Of a stretch of 64,000 bases of DNA, positions 44,426-54,678 are shown piece by piece. Each line of letters opens with the position of its first letter. Within the stretch, counting starts at the first letter, position 1. The stretch lies in the NCBI GenBank assembly GCA_963556195.1, contig OY744532.1, positions 84,245,734 through 84,309,733 on the forward strand. Reading direction: 5' to 3'. This DNA is from Sepiola atlantica (Eukaryota > Mollusca > Cephalopoda > Sepiida > Sepiolidae). The notes under the pieces are model-generated. The model was not told the DNA's origin. It was given only the letters and a program-made list of their open reading frames with translations, and did no database searches. Both the position numbers and the translations under genes were made by a program.

Positions 44426-46300
44426 TTAGAGTTGGGAACCCGAAACGAACATTGATGCATTTAAGACACCGACAGATGAACCCAGAGAACCTTGTCCCAA
44501 TTCATTTGAGACGAGACCGTCCGGGGCCACACCGCCAATGTCTAAGGGGAAAGTTAGTTTTAATGCCCTGTAGAGTGTAGGATGGATACGAATAGGGACC
44601 CTCCCAACACAAGATTTTTGCAGTAATACTACTTCTTCATCGTTAAAGAAAGCGAGAGGAGGCGATATATTAAAGGCGTTATTCGCTTCCTCCATCATAT
44701 TCCAAACCCCTTTAGCTTTGTCTCTTGATCTAACCACAGATAAAAGTCTTTGTGCATCCAAGAAATTTTCCGGGTTGGTAATGTCTTTTTTGTGTACCAT
44801 CTTTAGTGTAGCTAGGTTTCGGTAGTTCTTCTTATGATGGTTTATCATAAGATTTTCAGTTTCGGGAGTAATTTTACAGACATCCTTGCCTGTGTAGAAA
44901 GGGGTCTTCTTTTTCCGAGCCTCTAGCGAGGGACTTCGATGGCGTTTCTGGGATGTGGATGGGGCGGTGGGGGAGGCAGGAGGCGGCATATCGGTCTTCA
45001 TTGGAGAGGGGGGCGGTGTACTTTTAGGGGTGTTGCACGGGGAACAGAAAGGAGATGGATTGGGGGTAACGGGCTTATCTTTTGATAAGGGGGTCAAATT
45101 AGATTCCCTTACTGGTGGGGATGACTTTAATGGTGGGGGTGCACCTTTGGCTGGAGAGCGACGTTCTTTGGCCGGGGGAGTTTGTTTTTTTTCCGCATTA
45201 CTTGTGGTTTCGGAAACCATTTTTTTTCCTTCGTTTTTTTTTCCCTTTTTTTCTTCAGATTTGCGCTCCTCGTCGAGAGACTTTTTAAGATTTAATAATT
45301 CTTTGTACTTTTCTCCACCTGGATCGTTACTGGTTTCTATCTCTAGTTGTTCCTCTTCGGTCATCACTTGAGCGTATGACTTCGGTGATTTTTTTCCCGT
45401 CACAATGTTCCATACGACTTTTTTTTTGGGCGATTCATTTTCTGTGTTACATAAGTCCTCGAATTCCTCCGGGGTTACAGTTTCAGTTGTTGGCTTTGAG
45501 GAGGGAGTCTTCTTATCTGCTGCAACTTTAGGTGTCAAGTGTTCTAGCACTCTGTTCTTGGGGTTAGGCTGGGCCGGTTTAATCCTTGTGGGACAAGTAA
45601 ATGTTAAGTGCCCAACCTCATTGCATATCCAACAAGCTGGACGTCTTCCAGCCACCACCACAGGCAATTTTTCTCCATTTGCTTCAATGTAGTATGGTAC
45701 TTTCTTGAAAGCCGACTCGTTAAGCCACACGTCAAAAGACCATGTTCCGTTGAACTTGTCAACCGTAATAGCTGTTATTTCTCCGAACTTAAGTAAAAAG
45801 GCGCCTAAGTATTCGCCAGGAACCACAGCCGGAACTTCAAAAACTGAGATGGTCGTTCTCCTTCGACCCATGTATTCCATTCGCAGAATGTAGTCTTTAG
45901 TAATTATTTCTTTCTTCGAGAGTTCGATGCAGACTTCCTCGGTCTTAAAGAGACTATTCCAGGTGTTATAACCTTTACATTTCACGATACGTTCAGCACG
46001 TACTCCGGTCGTTGCAATTAATTTTGCGACAGTTTCTTTTGAGGACCTAATCAGTTTTTTGGACTTTCTGTCCACTACGAACATTAATATCGTTTTTTTC
46101 TGGAATTCCTCCAACCTTGGTAACTGTATGATTACTCCAGTTTCAGTCACGAAATCCGTGCAGTCTTTTGCCTTGGCGACAAAATCGTCAACGTCAATTT
46201 TAAGGGCGGGTGCCTTAATCCAATCCGTTTTATCCGTAGGCTGAGATGGCTTCTCAACCACTTCAGAGGTCTCCGAAGGCGCACAGCTGGCAGTAGCCAT
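44426..46300 (-). CDS. LINE copy 2 ORF1: RNA-binding protein with CCHC knuckle
   Basis: 624 residues from ATG 46300 (context GGCCATGGC, a good eukaryotic start). An upstream in-frame Met at 46393 would add 31 hydrophobic residues from A/T-rich leader and is not conserved as an open start in copy 3. Residues about 150-215 look like an RRM-type fold (TTISVFEVP ... LLKFGEITAI ... VPYYIEANGEKLPVVV). C223, C226, H231 and C236 form a CX2CX4HX4C knuckle (CWICNEVGHLTFTC). Residues 330-490 are Lys/Glu then Pro/Ser rich and probably disordered. The last 125 residues (from VHKKDITNPENF) are a conserved C-terminal domain. The protein coats LINE RNA. It ends TAA at 44426. Confidence 0.9.
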   Translation of the reverse strand: MATASCAPSETSEVVEKPSQPTDKTDWIKAPALKIDVDDFVAKAKDCTDFVTETGVIIQLPRLEEFQKKTILMFVVDRKSKKLIRSSKETVAKLIATTGVRAERIVKCKGYNTWNSLFKTEEVCIELSKKEIITKDYILRMEYMGRRRTTISVFEVPAVVPGEYLGAFLLKFGEITAITVDKFNGTWSFDVWLNESAFKKVPYYIEANGEKLPVVVAGRRPACWICNEVGHLTFTCPTRIKPAQPNPKNRVLEHLTPKVAADKKTPSSKPTTETVTPEEFEDLCNTENESPKKKVVWNIVTGKKSPKSYAQVMTEEEQLEIETSNDPGGEKYKELLNLKKSLDEERKSEEKKGKKNEGKKMVSETTSNAEKKQTPPAKERRSPAKGAPPPLKSSPPVRESNLTPLSKDKPVTPNPSPFCSPCNTPKSTPPPSPMKTDMPPPASPTAPSTSQKRHRSPSLEARKKKTPFYTGKDVCKITPETENLMINHHKKNYRNLATLKMVHKKDITNPENFLDAQRLLSVVRSRDKAKGVWNMMEEANNAFNISPPLAFFNDEEVVLLQKSCVGRVPIRIHPTLYRALKLTFPLDIGGVAPDGLVSNELGQGSLGSSVGVLNASMFVSGSQL

Positions 46301-46468
46301 GGCCGGAGAACGGTAGAAAAAAATTAACAAACTCCAAATAAATAAAAATATAAGGAGTAAAAAAAAAAAAAAAGCAAGCAACAAATTTAACAATTAACGG
46401 TAGTAACAATAAATAACAATAATAACAATAATCACGGACTTACTGGCAGAGAAAAAATCACAGAGAGC

Positions 46469-46486
46469 TTTGTTGCTTCGCTAGAC
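46469..46486. repeat. Target sequence between the two tandem LINEs
   Basis: TTTGTTGCTTCGCTAGAC, identical to 52447-52464 and one base (A to C) different from 40325-40342 and from the intact 3' LTR at 36292-36309. It marks the junction between copy 2 and copy 3. Confidence 0.9.
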
Positions 46487-47086
46487 TATATTTATTTGTA
46501 AAAAATACAAAATTTGGCACAAGGCCTACAAGGGGGTGGGGAAAATGTTGACCTAACTTAACATTTTTAACTTAACTAGTCACAATCACCAAAACAAATT
46601 TACTCCATGATATACCTACTTAAAACCCAAAAATGACAATATATACATGGAATTGGGAGTGGGGGAACAAGAATGATAAATATATATACAATGAAAAAAT
46701 AAATAAAATTAAGTGTTAGTATAAGAACCTCCCACTAAAGAAATGTGGCCGATAAGTAGTTTTGCCAGTCGAAAAAAGGCGATGCAGGTCATGAAAGTTT
46801 TATTCTCACACCTCCTTCGAAAATTACGAAAGGAGACCTGCATCTCTGACAAAACAACAGATCAGTCACCTAATAGGGGTCGGGAATGGGAATTAGAAAA
46901 TAAAAGTCGGGGTAAAAAAAAAAAAAAAAGGGGGGGGGAGAGGACGAAAAAAAAAGGGGGGCCTATGACAACTTACATACCGCTAGCTAAGCTAAAAAAG
47001 GGGAAGAAAAACAAAACATAATCTAATCTTGCCTAACCGGGTCAAATAAAAGGGTCAGTGTTCGGTTCGGCCACCCAATATTCTGT

Positions 47087-50000
47087 CTAAGGCACGTCCA
47101 AGTACCACTCAAAATTAGCTCCATTCAAACGACACAAACGCGCAACTTTCACCCACCTTTTGTTGAAATCTGCCGAAGGGAGTTTCACCTTCTCCAGCCT
47201 GACACGCATTTTCAAGCGAGACTGGAAAATGAGGACAAGCTGGGGAGCAGTGAAGGTCTCTTCCCCGTAGACTTCCTTCTGTCGTGTCGACCAAATCACT
47301 CCTCTCATGACTGCTAGTAAGCAAAGAAACACATAATGCTCCTCCCACTTCATGCTTGGTGCCCAATTGCAGCATGTCGAAAAAGACTCCAAAACGAAGA
47401 ACTGTCCGTTCAACATGCGAACCGTGTAGCCTTCAACTAACTCACACAGCGGGCGAACGATGGGGCAATGAAAGAAAACATGACTGGTCGTTTCCTCCCA
47501 GTCGCCGCATCGAACACAACTTGGTGTCTCTACTAATCCCGCTGCGTAAAGCTTTTTGCCGACCCAGAGTGCATTTCGTATTATCAGCCAGGTGAGTGAT
47601 GCCTCGTAATTATCGAAGCATTTCAACCCAGGCGCCCAAGGCCAGATCAAGCGAAGTTCTCCCTTCGTAAGACCGAGCTCCTCAGTAATATCGTCACGAA
47701 CAGATCCCCTCACTATAACCCGATATAGTGCTTTACGAGACAACACTCGGGTGTCAGAGAGGCTTTCTGACACCCTTAGAAGGTACTTCAAGGACTGTCG
47801 ACACTCGCGATAAAAGGAGCACTCGCGTCGAGGTAAACGAAATGCCTCACCCCCATGCAAGTGCACACTTTTCAAAGCCGGAAAGGCTTTCTTGGTGTCT
47901 TCCTTCCAGAATTCACCGTTTCCCTCACAAGGTGTACACATTCGGTCTAGGTAGTGTAAGCGAAGCGTATATTGACGAATCTCAACGCTTGGCATACCTA
48001 GACCGCCTTCAGACGGATGCAAGTAGCAGATCTCCCGGCGAACCATGGGCTGCTTTCCGCGCCACAAAAACGCGAAAAGAGCCTTCACTAGTTCAACTAG
48101 TGTGATCGCCGGCAGAGGGAGCACAGAAAGACGGTAGAGGATGAGAGGATAAATGTGAGAATTACACACCTCCGCTCTTCCTTTTAAAGTAAGATTTCTC
48201 AAAGACCACAGACGGGCTGCAGCCTTAACCGCTTTCAACACTTCCGACCAATTTTTCTCCAACTGGAGATCAGGACCAAACCAGACGCCGAGTATCTTGC
48301 AAGGCCCATCCGTCCAGCCAAAGGGCCCCTGAAGGGGAACACCCCTCCAGGCACCAATGCGTAAGCCAACAGACTTATCGCAGTTGATTTTGGCCCCTGT
48401 CACTTGTTCATACCGTCTTATTTCCATGTCGACGACCCTAATCTCAGCACTGCTCGTTACAAGCACAGTGACGTCGTCGGCATAGGCGGAGTACTTAATC
48501 ATGGGGCAAGCACCAGACAAAGTAATCCCACGAAGGACCGGATTCACCCTAAGCCTGCGAAGGAAAGGCTCCAACGCAAGCACATAAAGCATCGGTGAAA
48601 GCGGACATCCCTGACGAATAGATCTGGACAAATCGAAAGGCTTTGACCTTATTCCATTCACTTCAACCAACGCACCGGGGTTTGCATAAAAGAGGCGAAT
48701 CCAGGAGCGGAAATGGGGACCAAATCCAGCCGAAGACAAGACAGCCTCCAAGTAACGATGATCGACCCTATCGAATGCTTTGGACTGATCTAAATTGATC
48801 AGCGCGGCCTCAGTGTCGACTTTCTCTATGATCAAGCGTATCATGTGCAAATTATCTTGAATAGTCCGGCCCTTAACAGAACAAGTCTGTTCGGGACTTA
48901 TTAGACGAAACAAGACAACCTGCAGACGATTAGCCAAGATCTTGGCCAAAATCTTTAACTCTGTATTTAACATTGTTAAGGGCCGGAAATTACCTATACC
49001 ATCCCCACCACTCTTGTCCTTGCGGAGCAATTTGATGATACCCCTGGTAAAGTACTGGGGGATAGACCCGTTCCTAAACCAGGAGTTAAACAACACAGCC
49101 AGCAGGGGGACAAAAATGGGCGACAACCTCAAATACAGTTCGTAAGGCAGACCATCGATACCCGGAGACTTATCAAGGCCAACCTGCCTTAGGGCCTCCA
49201 GGACTTCATCCTCATTTATACACCCTTCGCACCTAGCTGCTTCGGTCGCCTCGAGACGAGAAAAGTCAGCTAAATAGGCGTCGAACTGAGCCATTGTCAG
49301 ACCGGGCTCCTTGGTAAAAAGATCCTGAAAATAAGAGCGAAAACCCTCCAAAATCCCGTCGTTTGTAGTCACGAGACGCCCATCCGATAATGTGACACTG
49401 GCGATGTGTCGATCAGTAGACCGTCGACGTTCCTCCGCACGCAGTGACGCGGCCATGTTTGTCGCCTCGTGCGGCACTCTTTTTAACCTAGACCTAACTA
49501 TCAATCCCTGATCTGCCTTGTTATCCAAGGAGTTCAGTTCCGTTTTAGCTACAGTAAAGGTAACGCTATCCCCCGCCTCCGCCGCCCGACTTAAACTAGT
49601 TTCTAGTGCCACTTTCGTTGCCCTAGATCTAAGGTTGAGTCGACGACTATAATCGGCAACGAAGGACCTAATAACGTTCTTAAGGTGGCCCCACCACTTA
49701 TTCCCAATGATAGCACCCGTCAATTCCCTCTGTAATGTTAGTAAAAGCTGTTCCCGGAAGTCCTTCAAATCGAACAACGATGTGTTGAACTTCCAGTAAC
49801 CAGCCAATCTAGGCTTAGGACTATCTAAGTTTACCCGCACCCGGACAAGCCTATGATCCGAGTAAACTATATTATGAAAACTTGGACAATCTAAAAGCCC
49901 TAAATCGACTCTCCTAATTAAGAACCGATCAAGGTAACTCGAAAGTTGCCCTAAATCGGAGCCGCGACTAGCAGTCCAAGTCCATACTACTTCACGGGGT

Positions 50001-50548
50001 TTCTCATTTCGGAATTTATCGACAAGATCGAACTTATCGATAAAGTCCCGAAATGCCTTAACATCCCCGTTGCTGTTAGTTCCCCTACGTTTTCCCAAGC
50101 GATCTAAATCGGGATCCAAGACCGCGTTCCAGTCTCCCGCTAGAATTATCCGACGCGACGTATCCATAAAGGGCTCGATCCGCCGAAAAAAAGGAACCCG
50201 CTCAGAACTGGCGTTGGGCGCATAAACCCCAATAAGCCGAAAAGCCACATCCTTTACGGTAACATCAAGAACGCACAGCCTTCCCTCAGGATCTGCATAG
50301 ATTGGGTCACACGTCGCATTCAGTGTGCGCTTAACTAGCCAGGAAACCCCTCTTGAGTGAGTATCAAAGTACGCTGAATAGAGCTGAAAGTCTCTAGTCA
50401 GCGCACCCTGATAATCACTGGGAATAAAGTGGGTCTCCTGCAAACAACATACATCCACGCCGAGTCGCTGAAGGTCACGTACTACTCGAAGTTTACGAGC
50501 GGTGTCCCTCAACCCTCGGCCATTTAGGCTTGCTAATCTGAGTGCCAT
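47087..50548 (-). CDS. LINE copy 3 ORF2: AP endonuclease / reverse transcriptase
   Basis: 1153 residues from ATG 50548, with the same domains as the copy 2 protein: endonuclease, RT with intact YADD, and C-terminal Cys/His motif. Comparing the two translations by eye I find three substitutions: Ala to Val in the endonuclease (GDAKAF versus GDVKAF), Met to Ile (LYRVMVRG versus LYRVIVRG) and Ile to Ser (NWAPIMKW versus NWAPSMKW). The enzyme should be functional. Because the ORF1 partner is broken, this copy would need ORF1 protein in trans. Confidence 0.92.
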   Translation of the reverse strand: MALRLASLNGRGLRDTARKLRVVRDLQRLGVDVCCLQETHFIPSDYQGALTRDFQLYSAYFDTHSRGVSWLVKRTLNATCDPIYADPEGRLCVLDVTVKDVAFRLIGVYAPNASSERVPFFRRIEPFMDTSRRIILAGDWNAVLDPDLDRLGKRRGTNSNGDVKAFRDFIDKFDLVDKFRNEKPREVVWTWTASRGSDLGQLSSYLDRFLIRRVDLGLLDCPSFHNIVYSDHRLVRVRVNLDSPKPRLAGYWKFNTSLFDLKDFREQLLLTLQRELTGAIIGNKWWGHLKNVIRSFVADYSRRLNLRSRATKVALETSLSRAAEAGDSVTFTVAKTELNSLDNKADQGLIVRSRLKRVPHEATNMAASLRAEERRRSTDRHIASVTLSDGRLVTTNDGILEGFRSYFQDLFTKEPGLTMAQFDAYLADFSRLEATEAARCEGCINEDEVLEALRQVGLDKSPGIDGLPYELYLRLSPIFVPLLAVLFNSWFRNGSIPQYFTRGIIKLLRKDKSGGDGIGNFRPLTMLNTELKILAKILANRLQVVLFRLISPEQTCSVKGRTIQDNLHMIRLIIEKVDTEAALINLDQSKAFDRVDHRYLEAVLSSAGFGPHFRSWIRLFYANPGALVEVNGIRSKPFDLSRSIRQGCPLSPMLYVLALEPFLRRLRVNPVLRGITLSGACPMIKYSAYADDVTVLVTSSAEIRVVDMEIRRYEQVTGAKINCDKSVGLRIGAWRGVPLQGPFGWTDGPCKILGVWFGPDLQLEKNWSEVLKAVKAAARLWSLRNLTLKGRAEVCNSHIYPLILYRLSVLPLPAITLVELVKALFAFLWRGKQPMVRREICYLHPSEGGLGMPSVEIRQYTLRLHYLDRMCTPCEGNGEFWKEDTKKAFPALKSVHLHGGEAFRLPRRECSFYRECRQSLKYLLRVSESLSDTRVLSRKALYRVIVRGSVRDDITEELGLTKGELRLIWPWAPGLKCFDNYEASLTWLIIRNALWVGKKLYAAGLVETPSCVRCGDWEETTSHVFFHCPIVRPLCELVEGYTVRMLNGQFFVLESFSTCCNWAPSMKWEEHYVFLCLLAVMRGVIWSTRQKEVYGEETFTAPQLVLIFQSRLKMRVRLEKVKLPSADFNKRWVKVARLCRLNGANFEWYLDVP

Positions 50549-50558
50549 TCTAGTGCTC

Positions 50559-52284
50559 TTAGAGTTGGGAACCCGAAACGAACATTGATGCATTTAAGAC
50601 ACCGACAGATGAACCCAGAGAACCTTGTCCCAATTCATTTGAGACGAGACCGTCCGGGGCCACACCGCCAATGTCTAAGGGGAAAGTTAGTTTTAATGCC
50701 CTGTAGAGTGTAGGATGGATACGAATAGGGACCCTCCCAACACAAGATTTTTGCAGTAATACTACTTCTTCATCGTTAAAGAAAGCGAGAGGAGGCGATA
50801 TATTAAAGGCGTTATTCGCTTCCTCCATCATATTCCAAACCCCTTTAGCTTTGTCTCTTGATCTAACCACAGATAAAAGTCTTTGTGCATCCAAGAAATT
50901 TTCCGGGTTGGTAATGTCTTTTTTGTGTACCATCTTTAGTGTAGCTAGGTTTCGGTAGTTCTTCAGGAGGCGGCATATCGGTCTTCATTGGAGAGGGGGG
51001 CGGTGTACTTTTAGGAGTGTTGCACGGGGAACAGAAAGGAGATGGAATTGGGGTAACGGTCTTATCTTTTGATAAGGGGGTCAAATTAGATTCCCTTACT
51101 GGTGGGGATGACTTTAATGGTGGGGGTGCACCTTTGGCTGGAGAGCGACGTTCTTTGGCCGGTGGAGTTTTTTTTTCCGCATTAATAGTAGTATCGGCAA
51201 CCTTTTTTTTTTCCTCGTTTTTTTTTTCTTTTTTTTCCTCAGTTTTGCGCTCCTCGTCGAGAGACTTTTTCAAATTTAGTATTTCTTTGTATTTTTCACC
51301 ACCAGGATCGTTGCTGGTTTCTATTTCTAGTTGTTCCTCTTCGGTCATTACTTGAGCATATGACTTCGGCGATTTTTTGCCAGTCACGATATTCCAAACG
51401 ACTTTTTTTTTGGGCGATTCATTTTCGGTGTTGCATAAGTCCTCGAATTCCTCCGGGGTTACAGTTTCAGCTGTTGGTTTTGAGGAGGGAGTCTTTTTAT
51501 CTGCTGCAACTTTCGGGGTCAAGTGTTCTAGCACTCTATTCTTGGGGTTAGGCTGGGCCGGTTTGATCCTTGTTGGGCAAGTGAAAGTTAAATGCCCAAC
51601 CTCATTGCATATCCAACAAGCTGGACGTCTTCCAGCCACCACCACAGGTAATTTTTCTCCATTTGCTTCTATGTAGTACGGAACTTTTTTAAAAGCCGAC
51701 TCGTTAAGCCACACGTCAAAAGACCATGTTCCGTTGAACTTGTCAACCGTAATAGCTGTTATTTCTCCGAACTTAAGTAAAAAGGCGCCTAAGTATTCGC
51801 CAGGAACCACAGCCGGAACTTCAAAAACTGAGATGGTCGTTCTCCTTCGACCCATGTATTCCATTCGCAGAATGTAGTCTTTAGTAATTATTTCTTTCTT
51901 CGAGAGTTCGATGCAGACTTCCTCGGTCTTAAAGAGACTATTCCAGGTGTTATAACCTTTACATTTCACGATACGTTCCGCACGTACTCCGGTCGTTGCA
52001 ATTAATTTTGCGACAGTTTCTTTTGAGGACCTAATCAGTTTTTTGGACTTTCTGTCCACTACGAACATTAATATCGTTTTTTTCTGGAATTCCTCCAACC
52101 TTGGTAACTGTATAATTACTCCAGTTTCAGTCACGAAATCCGTGCAGTCTTTTGCCTTGGCGACAAAATCGTCAACGTCAATTTTAAGGGCGGGTGCCTT
52201 ACTCCAGTCCGTTTTATCAGTAGGCTGAGATGACTTCTCAACCACTTCAGAGGTCTCCGAAGGCGCACAGCTGGCAGTAGCCAT
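50559..52284 (-). pseudogene. LINE copy 3 ORF1, frameshifted by a 146-bp deletion
   Basis: Starts at ATG 52284 in the same GGCCATGGC context as copy 2. It keeps the RRM-like region and the CCHC knuckle and runs 473 residues before an aberrant 38-residue tail. The deletion corresponds to 44832-44977 of copy 2 and joins GTAGTTCTTC to AGGAGGCGGC (plus strand, about 50964/50965). 146 is not a multiple of three, so the conserved C-terminal domain (50559-50933, identical to copy 2) is out of frame. Upstream of the junction the protein differs from copy 2 at about 13 positions plus one lost Gln in some 430 residues, far more than ORF2. Confidence 0.9.
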
Positions 52285-52446
52285 GGCCGGAGAACGGTAG
52301 AAAAAAAATTAACAAACTCCAAATAAATAAAAATATAAGGAGTAACAAAAAGCAAGCAACAAATTTAACAAATAACGGTAGTAACAATAAATAACAATAA
52401 TAACACTAATCACGGACTTACTGGCAGAGAAAAAATCACACAGAGC

Positions 52447-52560
52447 TTTGTTGCTTCGCTAGACAAATAGTGTTTTAACATTCACTCTTAATATACACGA
52501 ATGTAGAACATTCCATTATTACTCCAAGGGGGAGACAGGCATCAATTATCTGTTACTACA
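52447..52560 (-). repeat. 5' LTR of Gypsy element 2, outer part
   Basis: Target sequence 52447-52464 followed by AAATAGTGTTTTAACATTCA through TTACTACA, matching 36310-36405. Host AAATG resumes at 52561. 52566-53400 contains nothing recognised. Confidence 0.9.
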
Positions 52561-53408
52561 AAATGAAAAGGTATTTTAAAAAATCACAATTAAAAGTTGC
52601 AAAAGTAATACGGCTATCCAAAAAATGACATAGAAGTCGGAATCTAATCTATCGAATTTGTTTATAACAACGTTGTCTGACAAAACAATTAACAGCTCTT
52701 TTTATGTGCATATTTCAGTAAGAGTCGGAACTAAATTTGTGTTTTCTATTTGTAGTCAGAATTGCTTATGTTATAATGTGTTTTATTACCTTGTCCGAAA
52801 AGCACTCGAAATTCTTATGAAACTATGATTCTTGATGTTGATTTAAAATGTGTAAATACAAAAATCATTATCGAATGTAAACGATATCGCTCCTAATAAA
52901 GCTGGTGTTTTATCGATTATGCCACGGCTGCTGATTTGCTAAAATACTTATTATATATATTTTAAATATAAAAATATTTAAAAATTTCGGGTGAGGTTTG
53001 TCCTGTAATCGTATCTGTTTCGGCTTCCAAAAACATAAGAACCTACAGTATACATGTTTTGAATTTTAAAAAAAATAATTCATTTTATTATATTTTACAT
53101 TAAAAGTTCGTTATATTTTACAAGATTAAAAAAGAATTCGACCTCTAATTATGTCTAATAACGTTACAACGAAGCGATTTATCCAAATAAAAATTAATTA
53201 GCCAATCAAAACGCTTCTAAAACAGTGCATAAAACAGTTCTCCTCTTGAATACAATCTGTTTTGAATGAGTGACATCAGTTGGACTGTGAAAGTGTTCGC
53301 TATTCTTTTCTACTCTATAATTTTACTAATCAAAAGAAACAAGCCGCCCGTGTGTGGTACCCCTCTGTATGTGATTCGATGTGGCGAGTGTAAAATGCAA
53401 GAAATTTG

Positions 53409-53900
53409 GGCAATTTCGGGCATTTTTGAACCCCCTTTGACCCCCTGGGGGCGCGAAGCAGATGTTTCCTGAGGACAAGGATGCTCATTTTATATCCAGA
53501 ACAATTGCCTCTACGTTTTGGCCGAGTTTCAGAAAATTGAATGGATGGATCAAACGTTATGGGAGAAAAGGGACACATTTTGCCATTTTGGGGGCTTTTG
53601 ACACCCTGGGGGCGCGAACCAGATGTTTTCCAAGGTAAGCGATACTGATTTTCTATTAGAAACAATTGCCTCCACATGTTAGCAAAGTTTCAGAGAAATT
53701 GAATGGATTGATGAAAAGTTATAGGGGCAAAAAATGTCATTTTTTATCCATTTCGGGGCCTGTTGAGCCCCTTGGAACCTAACAAGGTTTTTTTTTTAAT
53801 CGGAGAATGTCACTTTCTAACCCGACCAAAGTTTAAACTTCATGCAAAATTTACGAAAAATTCAATGGATGGTTTCGGAGAAAAAATTAAACGGACGGAC
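53409..53900. repeat. Divergent ~165-bp tandem repeat ending in (CGGA)n
   Basis: Three successive units (about 53409, 53571 and 53734) share, in order, a GCCATTTTGGGG-like start, CCCTGGGGGCGCGAA (diverged in unit 3), AACAATTGCCTC-type sequence, AGTTTCAGA..AATTGAATGGAT and a G/A-rich end. The third unit runs into ACGGACGGACGGACGGACAT. No frame is conserved across units, so a non-coding repeat is most likely. Open frames spanning it on the minus strand are not convincing. Confidence 0.6.
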
Positions 53901-54678
53901 GGACGGACATGCCTCAAAACATAAGTCCGCCGATTTTATTAATCGGGAGACCTATATGACGACATGATTGAATATTAAAATCGTTTGAAAATATATGTTT
54001 TCTAAAGAACACGGGCCTGTATTTTTTATGAGTACTTGAGAAAACAAAATTTAGTATGCTTCTAGTATAAAAACCTCTCCATACCGAAATAAACGAGAAG
54101 CAAGCTGGCCCTACTTCATAGATGAGATAGTACAATTGAGCCCTTTTATCTGACTGTATGTCTATTAGTGACTAATATGTTAACAAATTACTTGACAGAA
54201 TCAGACCATATTTATCATGCAGCATTCATGATATGTAAGATGTGGAATTAGAGATGACAATGTTTTCACTACTATTAGTACTTGTAATATTACTACTAAT
54301 AATAATAATTATGTAGATACTAACATAGAATAAACATTGTAGATTCAGGGATTGTTGAATTGTTGATTACACCAGGTTGACCCGAATAATAGTGCCAGGT
54401 TAGTAACTTAACACACATCTACTATGCTTACGCAAATACAAAAACAGTACACCTGGATAGGCTCTTAAACTGTTCGTTAGAGTTGCAACATATGTGGCAT
54501 GAAGCTCCGCCAGCATGCTGTGTATGTCATAGTAGATGGAAATATTATTACTGCTAATAATAATAATACCACTATTGATATGTGTAGGCATCATCGGTTA
54601 GAAAGAACATCTTGAAAAGAATCAGTTTAATATAGCTTTCTAGTTTTTTGGTTTCATAACATCGCCTTTTTTGGGCAG

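Larger units (their letters stand above)
40343..46468 (-). mobile_element. Tx1/L1-type LINE copy 2, full length, both ORFs open
   Basis: 6126-bp non-LTR retrotransposon on the minus strand. The 5' end is near 46468 (AGCTCTCTGTGATTTTTTCT) and the 3' end at 40343 (AATAAATATA on the minus strand, no long poly-A). ORF1 is 46300-44426 and ORF2 is 44415-40954. The 3' UTR of about 610 bp contains a conserved hairpin at 40636-40699. The flanks are the 18-bp target: TTTGTTGCTTAGCTAGAC at 40325-40342 and TTTGTTGCTTCGCTAGAC at 46469-46486. The RT motifs and the ORF1 with RRM-like and CCHC parts point to the Tx1/L1 group. Intact frames suggest recent activity. Confidence 0.9.
46487..52446 (-). mobile_element. 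Tx1/L1-type LINE copy 3, ORF1 deleted and frameshifted
   Basis: 5960-bp LINE in direct tandem with copy 2. ORF2 (50548-47087) is intact. ORF1 lost 146 bp. The 5' leader also differs by a shorter A run. It is flanked on both sides by TTTGTTGCTTCGCTAGAC. The 3' UTR is nearly identical to copy 2, with a shorter A tract near 46915 and the hairpin at 46781-46844. Confidence 0.9.
36239..52560 (-). mobile_element. Ty3/Gypsy element 2, near-intact, 5' LTR split by two LINEs
   Basis: Complete LTR retrotransposon. The 167-bp 3' LTR (36239-36405) starts TGTAATAAAA and ends TTACTACA on the plus strand. The 5' LTR is the same sequence, split after base 71 into 40272-40342 and 52447-52560 by 12.1 kb of LINE sequence. 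The host flanks are AAATG at 36234-36238 and AAATG at 52561-52565, a 5-bp target duplication that proves the two distant LTR parts belong together. Inside are gag (40252-39521) and pol (to 36425) in a single frame with one TGA. A purine-rich tract (minus strand GATGGGGGAGAA) adjoins the 3' LTR. Confidence 0.92.

Noticed and set aside
44955..45371. Plus-strand open frames opposite LINE ORF1 (also 51017-51355)
   Set aside because: Antisense reading of the low-complexity ORF1 linker, not independently supported.
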